64,000 bases of DNA from Acinetobacter calcoaceticus ANC 3811 (GTDB lineage: Bacteria; Pseudomonadota; Gammaproteobacteria; Pseudomonadales; Moraxellaceae), in NCBI RefSeq assembly GCF_000399665.1, contig NZ_KB976986.1, forward strand, positions 1,988,773 to 2,052,772, given 5' to 3'. Positions 16,967-26,567 of this stretch are shown piece by piece. Both the position numbers and the translations under genes were made by a program. Under the pieces are notes generated by a model. That model did no database searches and was not told the DNA's origin. It saw only the letters and a program-made list of their open reading frames with translations. Numbering within the stretch: the stretch's first letter is position 1; each line of letters starts with the position of its first letter.

Positions 16967-19900
16967 ATGTCTACGCTTGCCACCCTAAAAGCGCTTCTTG
17001 CCAAACGCATTCTGATTATTGATGGTGCGATGGGTACCATGATTCAACGCCATAAACTAGAAGAAGCCGACTACCGTGGTGAGCGTTTTGCTGATTGGGC
17101 ACATGACCTAAAAGGTAATAATGACCTTCTTGTGCTGACTCAACCCGAAATCATCCAAAGTATTCATGAAGCTTATCTTGATGCGGGCGCAGACATTATT
17201 GAAACCAACAGCTTTAACGGCACGCGTGTTTCAATGTCTGACTACCATATGGAAGATCTTGTTCCAGAGATTAACCGTGAAGCAGCACGTTTAGCCAAAG
17301 CAGCTTGTGAAAAGTATTCGACTCCAGATAAACCACGTTTTGTAGCGGGTGTACTCGGTCCAACATCGCGTACTTGTTCAATTTCACCTAATGTAAATGA
17401 TCCCGCATTTCGTAACATTACCTTTGATGAGCTAAAAGAAAACTATATTGAGGCAACTCATGCGCTCATTGAAGGCGGTGCAGATATCCTTCTGATTGAA
17501 ACCGTTTTTGATACATTAAACTGTAAAGCTGCAATTTTTGCGGTGAAAGAAGTCTTTAAGCAACTTGGTTATGAATTACCACTCATGATTTCGGGGACCA
17601 TTACCGATGCCTCAGGCCGTACTTTAACAGGTCAAACTGCTGAAGCGTTCTGGAACTCCGTACGTCATGGTGACTTACTTTCAATTGGTTTCAACTGTGC
17701 CCTTGGTGCAGATGCCATGCGTCCTCACGTTAAAACCGTGTCTGATGTGGCTGATACGTTCATTTCTGCTCATCCAAATGCTGGCTTACCAAATGCTTTT
17801 GGTGAATATGATGAAACACCAGAACAAACTGCTGCCTTCTTAAAAGAATTTGCAGAAAGTGGTTTGATCAATATTACCGGTGGTTGCTGTGGTACGACAC
17901 CAGACCATATTCGTGCGATTGCCAATGCTGTAAAAGACATTGCACCACGTCAAATTCCTGAAACTAAGCCAGCTTGTCGCTTAAGTGGTTTAGAACCATT
18001 TAATATTTATGATGACTCATTGTTCGTTAACGTGGGTGAACGTACCAACGTTACTGGTTCAAAAAAATTCTTGCGTCTTATTCGTGAAGAAAAATTTTCC
18101 GAAGCTTTAGAAGTTGCACAGCAACAAGTGGAAGCTGGTGCACAGATTATTGACATTAACATGGATGAAGGGATGCTCGATTCGCAAAATGCGATGGTAC
18201 ATTTCCTAAACCTTGTGGCCTCTGAGCCAGATATTTCACGTGTGCCAATCATGATTGACTCATCGAAATGGGAAATCATTGAAGCAGGCTTAAAATGCGT
18301 ACAAGGTAAACCCGTTGTTAACTCGATTTCCTTAAAAGAAGGTTATGACGAGTTTGTCGAAAAAGCTCGCCTGTGCCGTCAATATGGTGCTGCGATTATT
18401 GTGATGGCCTTTGATGAAACAGGTCAGGCTGACACTGCTAAACGTAAGCGTGAAATCTGTAAACGTTCTTATGACGTTTTGGTTAACGATGTTGGCTTCC
18501 CTGCTGAAGATATTATTTTTGACCCGAACGTGTTCGCAGTAGCAACAGGTATTGAAGAACACAATAACTATGGCGTCGATTTTATTGAAGCCACAGGTTG
18601 GATTAAACAGAACTTACCTCACGCCATGATTTCTGGCGGTGTATCGAACGTTTCGTTCTCATTCCGTGGAAATGAGCCTGTTCGTGAAGCGATTCACTCT
18701 GTGTTCTTGTACCATGCCATTAAACAAGGCATGACCATGGGGATTGTAAATGCTGGTCAAATGGCCATTTATGACGATATTCCTAAAGAACTCAAAGATG
18801 CGGTTGAAGATGTTGTTTTAAACCAGAACCAAGGTGAATCTGGTCAGCTTGCGACCGAAAAACTACTTGAAGTAGCTGAAAAATTCCGTGGCCACAGTGG
18901 TGCTCAACGCGAAGCAGAAAACCTTGAATGGCGTAACGAACCTGTAGAAAAGCGTCTTGAATATGCTTTGGTTAAAGGTATTACCACCTACATTGACGAA
19001 GATACAGAAGAAGCTCGCCTAAAAGCTAAACGTCCTTTAGATGTAATTGAAGGCGCTTTGATGGATGGCATGAACGTTGTTGGTGACTTGTTCGGTTCAG
19101 GCAAAATGTTCTTACCACAGGTTGTGAAATCTGCACGTGTCATGAAGCAAGCTGTAGCTTGGCTCAACCCGTACATTGAAGCTGAAAAAAATGGTAGCCA
19201 ATCTAAAGGTAAAGTCCTAATGGCAACTGTTAAGGGTGACGTGCACGATATTGGTAAAAATATTGTAGGTGTTGTGCTCGGCTGTAATGGTTACGACATT
19301 GTTGACCTTGGCGTGATGGTTCCTTGTGAAAAGATCTTACAAACTGCGATTGATGAAAAATGTGACATTATCGGGTTATCAGGTCTGATTACCCCATCTT
19401 TAGATGAAATGGTATTTGTTGCGAAAGAAATGCAGCGTAAAGGTTTTAACATTCCTTTGTTGATTGGTGGTGCAACAACTTCAAAAGCACATACAGCAGT
19501 AAAAATTGACCCTCAGTACCAAAACGATGCTGTGATTTATGTTGCCGATGCTTCACGTGCTGTAGGTGTTGCAACTACCCTGCTTTCAAAAGAAATGCGT
19601 GGAAAATTCATTGAAGAGCACCGTGCTGAATATGTCAAAATTCGTGAGCGTTTAGCCAATAAACAGCCTAAAGCTGCCAAGCTGACTTATGCAGAGTCTG
19701 TTAAAAACGGCTTTAAAATTGATGAGAGTTATGTTCCTGCAAAACCAAATCTTTTGGGAACACAGGTCTTAACCAATTACCCACTTGCAACACTTGTAGA
19801 ATATTTTGACTGGACACCATTCTTCATTTCTTGGAGTTTGGCAGGTAAGTTCCCGAAAATTTTAGAAGATGAAGTGGTTGGTGAGGCTGCAACAGATTTG

Positions 19901-20653
19901 TACAACCAAGCTCAAGCAATGTTGAAAGATATTATCGACAACAACCTTTTTGATGCACGTGCTGTATTTGGTATGTTCCCTGCTCAGCGCACTGATGCTG
20001 ACACGGTCAGCGTATTTGATGAAGCGGGTCAAAATGTTACGCATACTTTTGAACATTTGCGTCAACAATCTGACAAAGTAACAGGTAAACCAAACTTGTC
20101 TTTAGCAGATTACATTCGTACTGATCGTGAGCAACAGGACTACTTAGGCGGATTCACTGTATCGATTTTTGGTGCAGAAGAATTGGCAAATGAATACAAA
20201 GCCAAAGGTGATGACTACTCTGCAATTTTAGTTCAGTCACTAGCCGACCGTTTTGCTGAAGCCTTTGCAGAACATTTGCATGAACGCATTCGTAAAGAGT
20301 TCTGGGGTTATAAAGCTGATGAACAGCTCAGCAATGAAGAACTAATTAAAGAGAAATATGTCGGTATTCGCCCTGCACCAGGCTACCCTGCTTGCCCAGA
20401 ACACTCTGAAAAAGCTGTGTTGTTTGACTGGTTAGGTTCTACAGATAAAATCGGCACCAAACTCACTGAACACTTTGCAATGATGCCGCCATCTTCGGTA
20501 AGTGGTTTCTATTACTCTCATCCACAAAGTGAATACTTTAACGTGGGTAAAATCTCTCAAGACCAACTTGAAGATTATGCAAAACGTAAAGGTTGGACAC
20601 TTGATGAGGCAAAACGCTGGTTAGGGCCGAATTTAGATGATTCGATTGTCTGA
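16967..20653 (+). CDS. metH: Cobalamin-dependent methionine synthase
   Basis: Transfers a methyl group from 5-methyltetrahydrofolate to homocysteine through B12, the last step of methionine synthesis. It has 1228 residues, full MetH length with all modules. The N-terminal homocysteine-binding barrel has zinc ligands C244 (FNCALGAD), C307 and C308 ([10 protein letters not shown]). The pterin-binding domain begins near [15 protein letters not shown] (about 350). Then come the cap and cobalamin domain, with the axial ligand H760 in [21 protein letters not shown], and the C-terminal reactivation domain, with [15 protein letters not shown] near residue 1130. It is cytoplasmic and monocistronic, with an inverted repeat just after it. 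Confidence 0.97.
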   Translation: MSTLATLKALLAKRILIIDGAMGTMIQRHKLEEADYRGERFADWAHDLKGNNDLLVLTQPEIIQSIHEAYLDAGADIIETNSFNGTRVSMSDYHMEDLVPEINREAARLAKAACEKYSTPDKPRFVAGVLGPTSRTCSISPNVNDPAFRNITFDELKENYIEATHALIEGGADILLIETVFDTLNCKAAIFAVKEVFKQLGYELPLMISGTITDASGRTLTGQTAEAFWNSVRHGDLLSIGFNCALGADAMRPHVKTVSDVADTFISAHPNAGLPNAFGEYDETPEQTAAFLKEFAESGLINITGGCCGTTPDHIRAIANAVKDIAPRQIPETKPACRLSGLEPFNIYDDSLFVNVGERTNVTGSKKFLRLIREEKFSEALEVAQQQVEAGAQIIDINMDEGMLDSQNAMVHFLNLVASEPDISRVPIMIDSSKWEIIEAGLKCVQGKPVVNSISLKEGYDEFVEKARLCRQYGAAIIVMAFDETGQADTAKRKREICKRSYDVLVNDVGFPAEDIIFDPNVFAVATGIEEHNNYGVDFIEATGWIKQNLPHAMISGGVSNVSFSFRGNEPVREAIHSVFLYHAIKQGMTMGIVNAGQMAIYDDIPKELKDAVEDVVLNQNQGESGQLATEKLLEVAEKFRGHSGAQREAENLEWRNEPVEKRLEYALVKGITTYIDEDTEEARLKAKRPLDVIEGALMDGMNVVGDLFGSGKMFLPQVVKSARVMKQAVAWLNPYIEAEKNGSQSKGKVLMATVKGDVHDIGKNIVGVVLGCNGYDIVDLGVMVPCEKILQTAIDEKCDIIGLSGLITPSLDEMVFVAKEMQRKGFNIPLLIGGATTSKAHTAVKIDPQYQNDAVIYVADASRAVGVATTLLSKEMRGKFIEEHRAEYVKIRERLANKQPKAAKLTYAESVKNGFKIDESYVPAKPNLLGTQVLTNYPLATLVEYFDWTPFFISWSLAGKFPKILEDEVVGEAATDLYNQAQAMLKDIIDNNLFDARAVFGMFPAQRTDADTVSVFDEAGQNVTHTFEHLRQQSDKVTGKPNLSLADYIRTDREQQDYLGGFTVSIFGAEELANEYKAKGDDYSAILVQSLADRFAEAFAEHLHERIRKEFWGYKADEQLSNEELIKEKYVGIRPAPGYPACPEHSEKAVLFDWLGSTDKIGTKLTEHFAMMPPSSVSGFYYSHPQSEYFNVGKISQDQLEDYAKRKGWTLDEAKRWLGPNLDDSIV

Positions 20654-20667
20654 TTTAGAGTCCTTTT

Positions 20668-20772
20668 AATCTTCTCTACCCCCTCTTTAAAAATAGAAAA
20701 TAGAGAGATGTCATGTGAGTAAATGAAATACATGACATCTCCTCTCTTTGAAAAAGGGAGGTTGAGAAGGAT
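20668..20772. repeat. Long imperfect inverted repeat downstream of metH
   Basis: The left arm (about 20668-20716) and right arm (about 20730-20772) are complementary almost throughout. The centre is a perfect 12-bp stem, GAGATGTCATGT (20705-20716) with ACATGACATCTC (20730-20741), around a 13-nt loop. The outer part pairs imperfectly (CCCCCTCTTT region with AAAAAGGGAGG, ending in TTCTC/GAGAA). It may act as the metH terminator, but its length and its position at the edge of accessory genes suggest a dispersed repeat or a small mobile element. Confidence 0.7.
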
Positions 20773-20835
20773 TAAATTGATATTCAAATAAAAAATATAT
20801 AATTTATCTATTAAATATTTTTAGAAAACTTTCAA

Positions 20836-21663
20836 ATGGCAATAATTAAAAAATTTGAGTTAGCAAGCTTAGAATCTATTTGTAATATTTTAGGTAATAC
20901 AGAAAATGGATTAACAGGTAGTCAGATATCTAAATATTTATCCGAATGCGATATCTCTGACCCCCAACTTAATTCCACCAAACGGAAAAAATTGTATGAT
21001 GCTCTAGAACAGAAACAAAATAATGATAGATGTTCAAATAATATAATCAGCTTTATTCAACATGTAATGAAACCATCAAGACACTTTGATAACCAAGAAT
21101 GGTTTCTAGATATGCGTAAAAAGTTAAATTTTGTACTTTCATTTGAAGGTTTAGAATTAGAAGAAACAGGATTAATAAGACAAATAAAAGCTACAACCAC
21201 CCTATCTGAAGCAGAAGCGCGAGCACAGCAATTAAGAAAAGCTCTTATGGATAGAAAAATTCATAATGATGTTCTTCATTTTTGTAAGGCTGAATTATTA
21301 GTTGATAATTATTTCCATGCCGTTTTTGAAGCTACAAAAAGTATTGCAGAGAAAATTAGAATGAAAACAAATTTGACATCTGATGGAGCCGAGTTAATAG
21401 ATCAAGCATTTTCCTTCAAAGGTAAAATTCCTCATTTAGCGTTAAGTTATTTAAAAACTGAAAATGATGAAAGTGAGCAAAAAGGTTTTATGAATCTACT
21501 AAAAGGAGTTTTTGGTACTTTTAGGAATACTACTGCCCATGCTCCTAAGATTACATGGAATATTAATGAACAAGATGCTTTGGACATTTTATCAACTATT
21601 TCATTAATTCATAGAAAACTAGATAAAGCACTGGAGCCTAAAAAAATGTACGAAGGAAAATGA
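20836..21663 (+). CDS. HEPN-type protein of the Ymh/TIGR02391 family
   Basis: A 275-residue protein in two parts. The N-terminal segment (about 1-80, LESICNILGNTENGLTGSQISKYL) looks like a winged-helix-type module. The C-terminal Ymh domain ends in GVFGTFRNTTAHAPKI and ISLIHRKLDKAL. R230-N-T-T-A-H235 fits the R-[NDH]-x3-H motif of HEPN ribonuclease-like domains. Family members are often found among defence or mobile genes. The function here is unknown; RNA cleavage is an inference. The gene is markedly AT-richer than metH (many ATA, AAT, TTA codons), suggesting transfer. It sits between a long inverted repeat and a decayed endonuclease gene. Confidence 0.75.
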   Translation: MAIIKKFELASLESICNILGNTENGLTGSQISKYLSECDISDPQLNSTKRKKLYDALEQKQNNDRCSNNIISFIQHVMKPSRHFDNQEWFLDMRKKLNFVLSFEGLELEETGLIRQIKATTTLSEAEARAQQLRKALMDRKIHNDVLHFCKAELLVDNYFHAVFEATKSIAEKIRMKTNLTSDGAELIDQAFSFKGKIPHLALSYLKTENDESEQKGFMNLLKGVFGTFRNTTAHAPKITWNINEQDALDILSTISLIHRKLDKALEPKKMYEGK

Positions 21664-21700
21664 TAATGCTGCCCAATCTCACACTCAATAACTAAGCTTA

Positions 21701-21871
21701 TTACTGAACAATAGAAATTATAATAAAGTTAGGAGTTAGCCTTTGTCGACAAAACTGTAATCCTAAAATTTGCTTAAGGCATAATGTTTGCCATAGCTAC
21801 TGTTCTGTATCGGCCATATTGTTACGTAAATCACGCGATGGAAGTTTTAAGCTATTGTTATAAGACTGCAT
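21701..21871 (-). pseudogene. Decayed DUF559-family endonuclease gene fragment
   Basis: Reading the minus strand from the ATG at 21871 gives MQSYNNSLKLPSRDLRNNMADTEQ, then an in-frame TAG (21797-21799), then LWQTLCLKQILGLQF and CRQRLTPNFIIIS to a TAA at 21701. This follows the N-terminus of DUF559 (Vsr-like) endonucleases, whose members typically read LRNNMTDAEQ-LW-L-KQILGLQF-RQRP-NFIVDFYC. The nonsense codon and the loss of the whole catalytic C-terminal part mean the gene is dead. The family assignment rests on my memory of the consensus. Confidence 0.6.
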
Positions 21872-21954
21872 CACAACTCTCTTATTTTTTAAATATTCTT
21901 TTAAGAGTCTTGGCATAATATCTGCCAGAGAATAACAATGCACGAAACATCATT

Positions 21955-22158
21955 ATGAACACAACTCAACTTTTTCTCGGCGTAATCTTTAGCTCAATTG
22001 GACTCGGCTATTTTCTCTATGGAAAAAAGCAAAAAATGACTGTGCCTTTTTCTGTGGGTTTAGTTTTAATGATTTTTCCTTATTTTATTGAAAGTAATGT
22101 CTTGCTTAGTGGCATTGGTACTCTACTATCCGTTATTCCCTATTTTTTACGTTTTTAG
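21955..22158 (+). CDS. Small inner-membrane protein (67 aa)
   Basis: The frame encodes two or three short hydrophobic segments (TQLFLGVIFSSIGLGYFLYG, FSVGLVLMIFPYFI, GIGTLLSVIPYFL) with a KKQK positive loop between, consistent with a small membrane hairpin protein. Similar short proteins occur widely in Gammaproteobacteria without known function. No strong ribosome-binding site is visible before the ATG. It is isolated, between the endonuclease remnant and a gene fragment on the opposite strand. Confidence 0.6.
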   Translation: MNTTQLFLGVIFSSIGLGYFLYGKKQKMTVPFSVGLVLMIFPYFIESNVLLSGIGTLLSVIPYFLRF

Positions 22159-22162
22159 AGTC

Positions 22163-22296
22163 ATTTCTTAAATGGTTTGAATTTCCTCAACTCTTAAGTG
22201 ATGCATCATCTCTCGAACAAATACAAAGTAGGTAAAAACATAAAGCTGATTTGGGGACACTTGGCTTGTGTAGTAGCTCAAATGCTCAATAAAATC
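22163..22296 (-). pseudogene. Duplicated 3' fragment of the gene at 27486-27932 (direct repeat, left copy)
   Basis: By eye, 125 of 134 positions are identical to 27481-27614, including 65 consecutive identical bases. The fragment encodes the last 40 or so residues of that protein (FIEHLSYYTSQV, QLYVFTYFVFVREMMHHLRV) in frame, with its own stop at 22168-22170. The similarity ends abruptly at 22296, within codons for the conserved sequence. Both copies lie on the minus strand, so they are direct repeats flanking the transketolase block. Confidence 0.85.
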
Positions 22297-22403
22297 CATT
22301 TACCTAGCACTTTTAGATTAAACAATCAGTGAATAAAAATCCCCCAATCTTTAAGATTAAGAGATTTCCTTTCGATACTATTTATATCAAACACACATGA
22401 ACT

Positions 22404-23408
22404 TTACTTCAAATGTGACTTAATCTTCTCTTTAACTGCTTCAGTTGAAATACCATAGCGATCATGCAAAGTGGGTAATGCCCCTGCATCTAAAAATGCA
22501 TCTGGCAAACCAATCATGTCAAAACGAGGATGTTGTCCATTTCTTAGAAGTAGTGAGCCGACAGCTTCCCCTAACCCACCAATGACTGAATGATTTTCGG
22601 CTGTTAAAACAGGTCGACCACCTTTTGCGACTTCATCCAAAATAGTTTGTTCATCTAAAGGTTTAATTGTAGGCACATGCAACACTGAAACCTCAATGCC
22701 CTCTTTTTCAAGCTCTTCGGCTGCCTCAAGCGCACGCATGGTCAATAAGCCAGTCGAAATAATGAGTAAGTCTTTACCCGGTTTAATCACCTGTGCTTTA
22801 CCCAATTTAAACTGGTAATTGTATTTATCGAGCACTAATGGAACCTGCCCACGCAATAGACGCATATATACAGGGCCATTATGAGCGGCAATTTGAGGAA
22901 TCGCTTGTTCGATTTCCAAGGCATCACATGGGTCAATGACCATCAAGTTCGGCATTGCACGGAAAATCGCAATATCATCGGTTGCCTGATGGCTGGGGCC
23001 ATAGCCCGTGGTTAACCCTGGAAGTGCAGCCACAATTTTGACATTCAGATTATCTTCAGCAATCGCCATACAAATAAAGTCATAGGCACGGCGTGATGCA
23101 AACACTGCATAGGTAGTCGCAAAGGGAACAAACCCTTCACGGGCAAGCCCCGCTGCTGCGCTCATTAAAAGTTGTTCTGCCATGCCCATTTGGAAAAACT
23201 TGTCTGGGTTTTCTTTAGCAAAAATATGCAGGTCAGTATATTTTGATAAATCTGCTGACAAACCTACGATATCGTCACGCTCTTTTGCCAAAGCATTCAG
23301 TGCATGTCCAAATGGAGCTGGTTTGGTCGGTTGGCCCTCGGCAGCAATAGAAGCAATCATTGCCGAAGTGGTTAGTTTTTTCTTAGGAGGATTGGCTAAC
23401 TGGCTCAT
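22404..23408 (-). CDS. Transketolase, C-terminal subunit of a split enzyme
   Basis: A 334-residue protein covering the pyrimidine-binding and C-terminal domains of transketolase. It has the catalytic glutamate E78 in FQMGMAEQLLMSAAAG, followed by FVPFATTYAVFASRRAYDFI, the GPSHQATDDIAIFRAMPN signature, and a C-terminal TVxAENHSVIGGLG stretch. The ThDP pyrophosphate-binding half is encoded by the next gene upstream, so the two chains must assemble. The intergenic gap is 10 bp and AAGGAA precedes the ATG. Split transketolases of this type serve sugar catabolic pathways (for example apulose-4-phosphate transketolase AptA/AptB); the substrate here is unknown. Confidence 0.9.
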   Translation of the reverse strand: MSQLANPPKKKLTTSAMIASIAAEGQPTKPAPFGHALNALAKERDDIVGLSADLSKYTDLHIFAKENPDKFFQMGMAEQLLMSAAAGLAREGFVPFATTYAVFASRRAYDFICMAIAEDNLNVKIVAALPGLTTGYGPSHQATDDIAIFRAMPNLMVIDPCDALEIEQAIPQIAAHNGPVYMRLLRGQVPLVLDKYNYQFKLGKAQVIKPGKDLLIISTGLLTMRALEAAEELEKEGIEVSVLHVPTIKPLDEQTILDEVAKGGRPVLTAENHSVIGGLGEAVGSLLLRNGQHPRFDMIGLPDAFLDAGALPTLHDRYGISTEAVKEKIKSHLK

Positions 23409-23418
23409 GGTGTATTCC

Positions 23419-24270
23419 TTACTGTCCGTAGTGGGTCAAAATATTTAAAGCGTCATCCCATTCATGTTCATCAACACGAATGAAGTGTGTTTTTTCGCGG
23501 CTTTCCAAGAACGACACACCCTTACCCATTTTGGTGTCACAAATAATGACGCGTGGGCATGCCCCCTCATGGTTTCGTGCTTGATTGAATGCCTTAAGTA
23601 AAGCTTCCATGTCATTGCCATCTACGCGTTGGGTGTACCAACCGAATGACTGCCAACGGTCTACAATCGGTTCAAACGCTAAAATTTCGCTTGAGTGTCC
23701 ATCTGCCTGCTGATTATTCACATCAATAATGGCAATTAGGTTATCTAGTTTCCAATGAGACGCAGACATCACGGCTTCCCATGTTGAGCCTTCATTTAAC
23801 TCACCATCGGACAGTAAGTTATAGACAAAAGCATCCGACTTTTTCTGTTTCAACCCTAGACATGCACCGACTGCAATTCCAAGACCGTGCCCCAATGAAC
23901 CACCTGTAATTTCCATGCCCGGTGTATATGAAGCCATACCCGACATTGGTAGACGACTGTCATCTGCTCCATAGGTTTCAAGTTCTTCAAGCGGGATAAT
24001 TTTCGCTTCAATTAAGGCCGCATAAAGTGCAATTGCATAGTGCCCAATAGAGAGATAAAAACGGTCACGGCCTTCCCATTCAGGGTTTTCTGGCTGATAT
24101 TTCATGGCATGAAAATAAGATACTGCCAGTAGATCTGCTGCACCCAAAGCTTGTCCGACATAGCCTTGACCTTGTACTTGTCCCATACGTAAAGCATGTT
24201 GGCGAATGTGGTAGGCACGTTGTTGCAACTCGGCAATTTGGCCTGATTTATCAATATTTAACATTGTCAT
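23419..24270 (-). CDS. Transketolase, N-terminal (ThDP pyrophosphate-binding) subunit
   Basis: A 283-residue protein equal to the first domain of transketolase. It has SIGHYAIALYAAL near residue 75, the TGGSLGHGLGIAVG loop, and the ThDP/Mg motif from S154-D-G-E157 to N185-N186 (LLSDGELNEGSTWEAV, IDVNNQQADG). The canonical GDG reads SDG here. It ends about where full-length enzymes pass into the pyrimidine domain, which the downstream gene supplies. AAGGAA lies 6 nt before the ATG. It is the third gene of a minus-strand unit with a SDR, a sugar/acid MFS transporter and its partner subunit. Confidence 0.9.
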   Translation of the reverse strand: MTMLNIDKSGQIAELQQRAYHIRQHALRMGQVQGQGYVGQALGAADLLAVSYFHAMKYQPENPEWEGRDRFYLSIGHYAIALYAALIEAKIIPLEELETYGADDSRLPMSGMASYTPGMEITGGSLGHGLGIAVGACLGLKQKKSDAFVYNLLSDGELNEGSTWEAVMSASHWKLDNLIAIIDVNNQQADGHSSEILAFEPIVDRWQSFGWYTQRVDGNDMEALLKAFNQARNHEGACPRVIICDTKMGKGVSFLESREKTHFIRVDEHEWDDALNILTHYGQ

Positions 24271-24283
24271 TTACTATTCCTTA

Positions 24284-25588
24284 TCAACGATTGACCAGTT
24301 TCGCCGGAACACGCAGAACCAGACTGGCACCGAAAATTAATACTGCTGTGATTAAGAACATGCCGATTGCATTTGAACCTGTGTTGGTGGTGACCCAACC
24401 AATTAAATAAGGTGAGCAGAAGCCTGCGAGATTGGCGAAGCTATTGACGGCTGCAATACCTGCCGCTGCAGAAACACCACCCAAGAAGTTGGTCGGTAAC
24501 ATCCAAAATAAAGAGGATGCAGTCAGCACACCTGAGGCTGCGATGCAAAGGCAAATTAAAGAGAGCGTTAGATTTGAAGCGAATAAGGTCGCAAGTGTGA
24601 GTGCAATAGCGCCTGCACACATCGGGATAATTAAGTGCCAGCGACGTTCTTGGAAATGGTCACCACTACGCCCTGCCAAAAGCATAACCACAATGGCGCA
24701 CATATAAGGAAGACTCGTAAGTAGCCCAATATGCCAGTTATCACTAATGCCTGAGTTACGAATGAGAGTTGGCAACCAAAAGGTTATGGCATATTGGCCC
24801 ATCACTACACAAAAATAGATGCCTGCAAGTAACCATAAGCGTTTATCTGCGATGAACTCTTTAACGCTAGCATGACCTTCTTTGTGCTGGTTATCTTGAG
24901 CAAGCTCTTGCTTCACCAAGTTTTTTTCGTCTTGAGTTAACCAGTTGGCGTCTTGAACTGAATCTTTTAAAACAGCAAGTACCAATAGGCCAACAAACAC
25001 AGTAGGAATGGCTTCAATAAGGAACATCCATTGCCAGCCAAACCAACCATGTACACCGCTCATTCGGTCCATGATTAAGCCTGAAAGTGGTCCACCAATC
25101 ATTCCCGAAATTGGAATAGCGATAAACCAAAGTACAGTCATGCGTGCACGGCGGTAAGACGGAAACCAGTAAGTGAGATAAAGTAACAATCCCGGAGCCA
25201 AACCAGCTTCAGCAACACCAAGTAAAAAACGTAAAGCATAAAATTGCCATTCGGTTTGAACAAAGGCAAAACAACCTGACAAAATGCCCCAAGTAATCAT
25301 GATACGGGCAATCCAACGTCTTGCACCTACCTTGTGAAGTACGATGTTACTTGGCACTTCACAAAGAAAATAACCAATAAAGAAAATCCCTGCGCCTAAT
25401 CCATATACAGCCTCACTAAACTGTAAATCGTTCATCATCTGGAGTTTGGCAAAACCAACATTCACTCGATCTAAATAGGCACAAAAATAACAAAGCATTA
25501 AAAATGGCATGAGCCGAAATGCAATTTTTCGATAGGCTGACTTACGAAGCGCCGTATCTACTTCAGATGAAAATACTGTATCCATCAT
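24284..25588 (-). CDS. MFS transporter, anion:cation symporter (ACS) type
   Basis: A 434-residue, twelve-helix major facilitator protein. It has the LDRVNVGFA motif after the first helix, FLLGVAEAGLAPGLLLYLTYWFP in the fourth/fifth helix region, and a central loop around residues 200-225. These are typical of the ACS family (hexuronate, tartrate, phthalate-type acid transporters). I start at the ATG at 25588, which has AAAGGG 6 nt upstream; the frame extends to a GTG at 25612. It lies 13 bp upstream of the transketolase genes, so it probably imports the compound that the cluster degrades. Confidence 0.87.
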   Translation of the reverse strand: MMDTVFSSEVDTALRKSAYRKIAFRLMPFLMLCYFCAYLDRVNVGFAKLQMMNDLQFSEAVYGLGAGIFFIGYFLCEVPSNIVLHKVGARRWIARIMITWGILSGCFAFVQTEWQFYALRFLLGVAEAGLAPGLLLYLTYWFPSYRRARMTVLWFIAIPISGMIGGPLSGLIMDRMSGVHGWFGWQWMFLIEAIPTVFVGLLVLAVLKDSVQDANWLTQDEKNLVKQELAQDNQHKEGHASVKEFIADKRLWLLAGIYFCVVMGQYAITFWLPTLIRNSGISDNWHIGLLTSLPYMCAIVVMLLAGRSGDHFQERRWHLIIPMCAGAIALTLATLFASNLTLSLICLCIAASGVLTASSLFWMLPTNFLGGVSAAAGIAAVNSFANLAGFCSPYLIGWVTTNTGSNAIGMFLITAVLIFGASLVLRVPAKLVNR

Positions 25589-25663
25589 GCGAATCCCTTT
25601 ACATTTGGCCACAGTATCCTCTTGTGACCATCATTCTATTTTTAGTTTTTAAATAGCGAGCGA

Positions 25664-26413
25664 TTAATGAATCAGCATGCCACCATTTACATCGAGTGTT
25701 ACGCCAGTTAAATATGCTGACAGATCACTTGCCAAAAATAATGCTGCATTTGCAACGTCTTGTGCTTTGCCTAAACGTCCGAGTGGAATACCAGCAAGAA
25801 TGTCATGGCGACGGTCATCATTCATTAAACCGCCAGTAATATCAGTATGGATTAGACCCGGAGTAAGAGAATTTACACGAATTTGGTCAGGACCAAACTC
25901 ACGAGCCATCGCTTTTGCCAAACCTAATACTCCTGCTTTGGCAGCGCTATAGTGTGGCCCGCCAAAGATACCGCCACCCCGTTGTGCTGAAACTGAAGAT
26001 AAGCACACAATGCTTCCACCACCGTTTGCTTTCATGGATGGAATAACAGCTTGCGACATAATGAGTGTTCCGCGAAGGCTGACATCTAAAATACGGTCAT
26101 AGTCATTGCGCTGAATATCGAGGGTTTTAACTGGCTGAGTAATGCCTGCATTGTTAATTAAAATATCAATCTTGCCGTAGTGCTGTAATGCTTGTTCAAC
26201 AGCTGCTTTGACCTGTTCTTCATTTGCAACATTTGCAGCAAGACCTAAATGTCCTTCACCAAGTGCCTTCGCAGCGTTTTGGCTTTGAGCAAGATCTAAA
26301 TCAACAATAATGACCTTAGCACCTTGTTGTGCAAAGATTTCTGCGGTTGCTCGCCCAATTCCACGTTCTGATGCTGCACCAGTAATTAATGCCACTTTTC
26401 CTTGTAGTAACAT
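25664..26413 (-). CDS. Short-chain dehydrogenase/reductase (classical SDR)
   Basis: NAD(P)-dependent oxidoreductase of 249 residues. It has the TGAASERGIG cofactor loop, NNAG, a catalytic serine in CLSSVSAQ and the YxxxK active site in PHYSAAKAG, and the C-terminal TGVTLDVNGGM typical of FabG-like sugar or polyol dehydrogenases. Start at the ATG at 26413, with GAGGA upstream; a TTG two codons earlier is in frame but less likely. First gene of the minus-strand unit, with a LysR regulator divergent to it. It probably oxidises a sugar or polyol to a ketose used by the split transketolase (inference). Confidence 0.88.
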   Translation of the reverse strand: MLLQGKVALITGAASERGIGRATAEIFAQQGAKVIIVDLDLAQSQNAAKALGEGHLGLAANVANEEQVKAAVEQALQHYGKIDILINNAGITQPVKTLDIQRNDYDRILDVSLRGTLIMSQAVIPSMKANGGGSIVCLSSVSAQRGGGIFGGPHYSAAKAGVLGLAKAMAREFGPDQIRVNSLTPGLIHTDITGGLMNDDRRHDILAGIPLGRLGKAQDVANAALFLASDLSAYLTGVTLDVNGGMLIH

Positions 26414-26503
26414 GTTCAATCCTCTTTTACGCTTTATTTCCTGAGTTCTGACTTAGAATCTCTTTTTTCACAAAGCCCAGCAATCAGCTCGAATTCAACA
26501 AGA

Positions 26504-26520
26504 CATGAAAAAAATTCATG
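26504..26520. promoter_or_regulatory. Candidate LysR operator (T-N11-A inside an inverted repeat)
   Basis: CATGAA-N5-TTCATG is a perfect inverted repeat. It contains T-N11-A (T506 to A518) with symmetric GAA/TTC arms, the classical LysR-type site. It lies 48 bp before the LysR start and about 90 bp before the SDR start, in the shared divergent promoter region. Confidence 0.6.
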
Positions 26521-26567
26521 CCTATGCTATTTTTAAATAAGTTTTAGGGATAAAAACGGATCATTTC

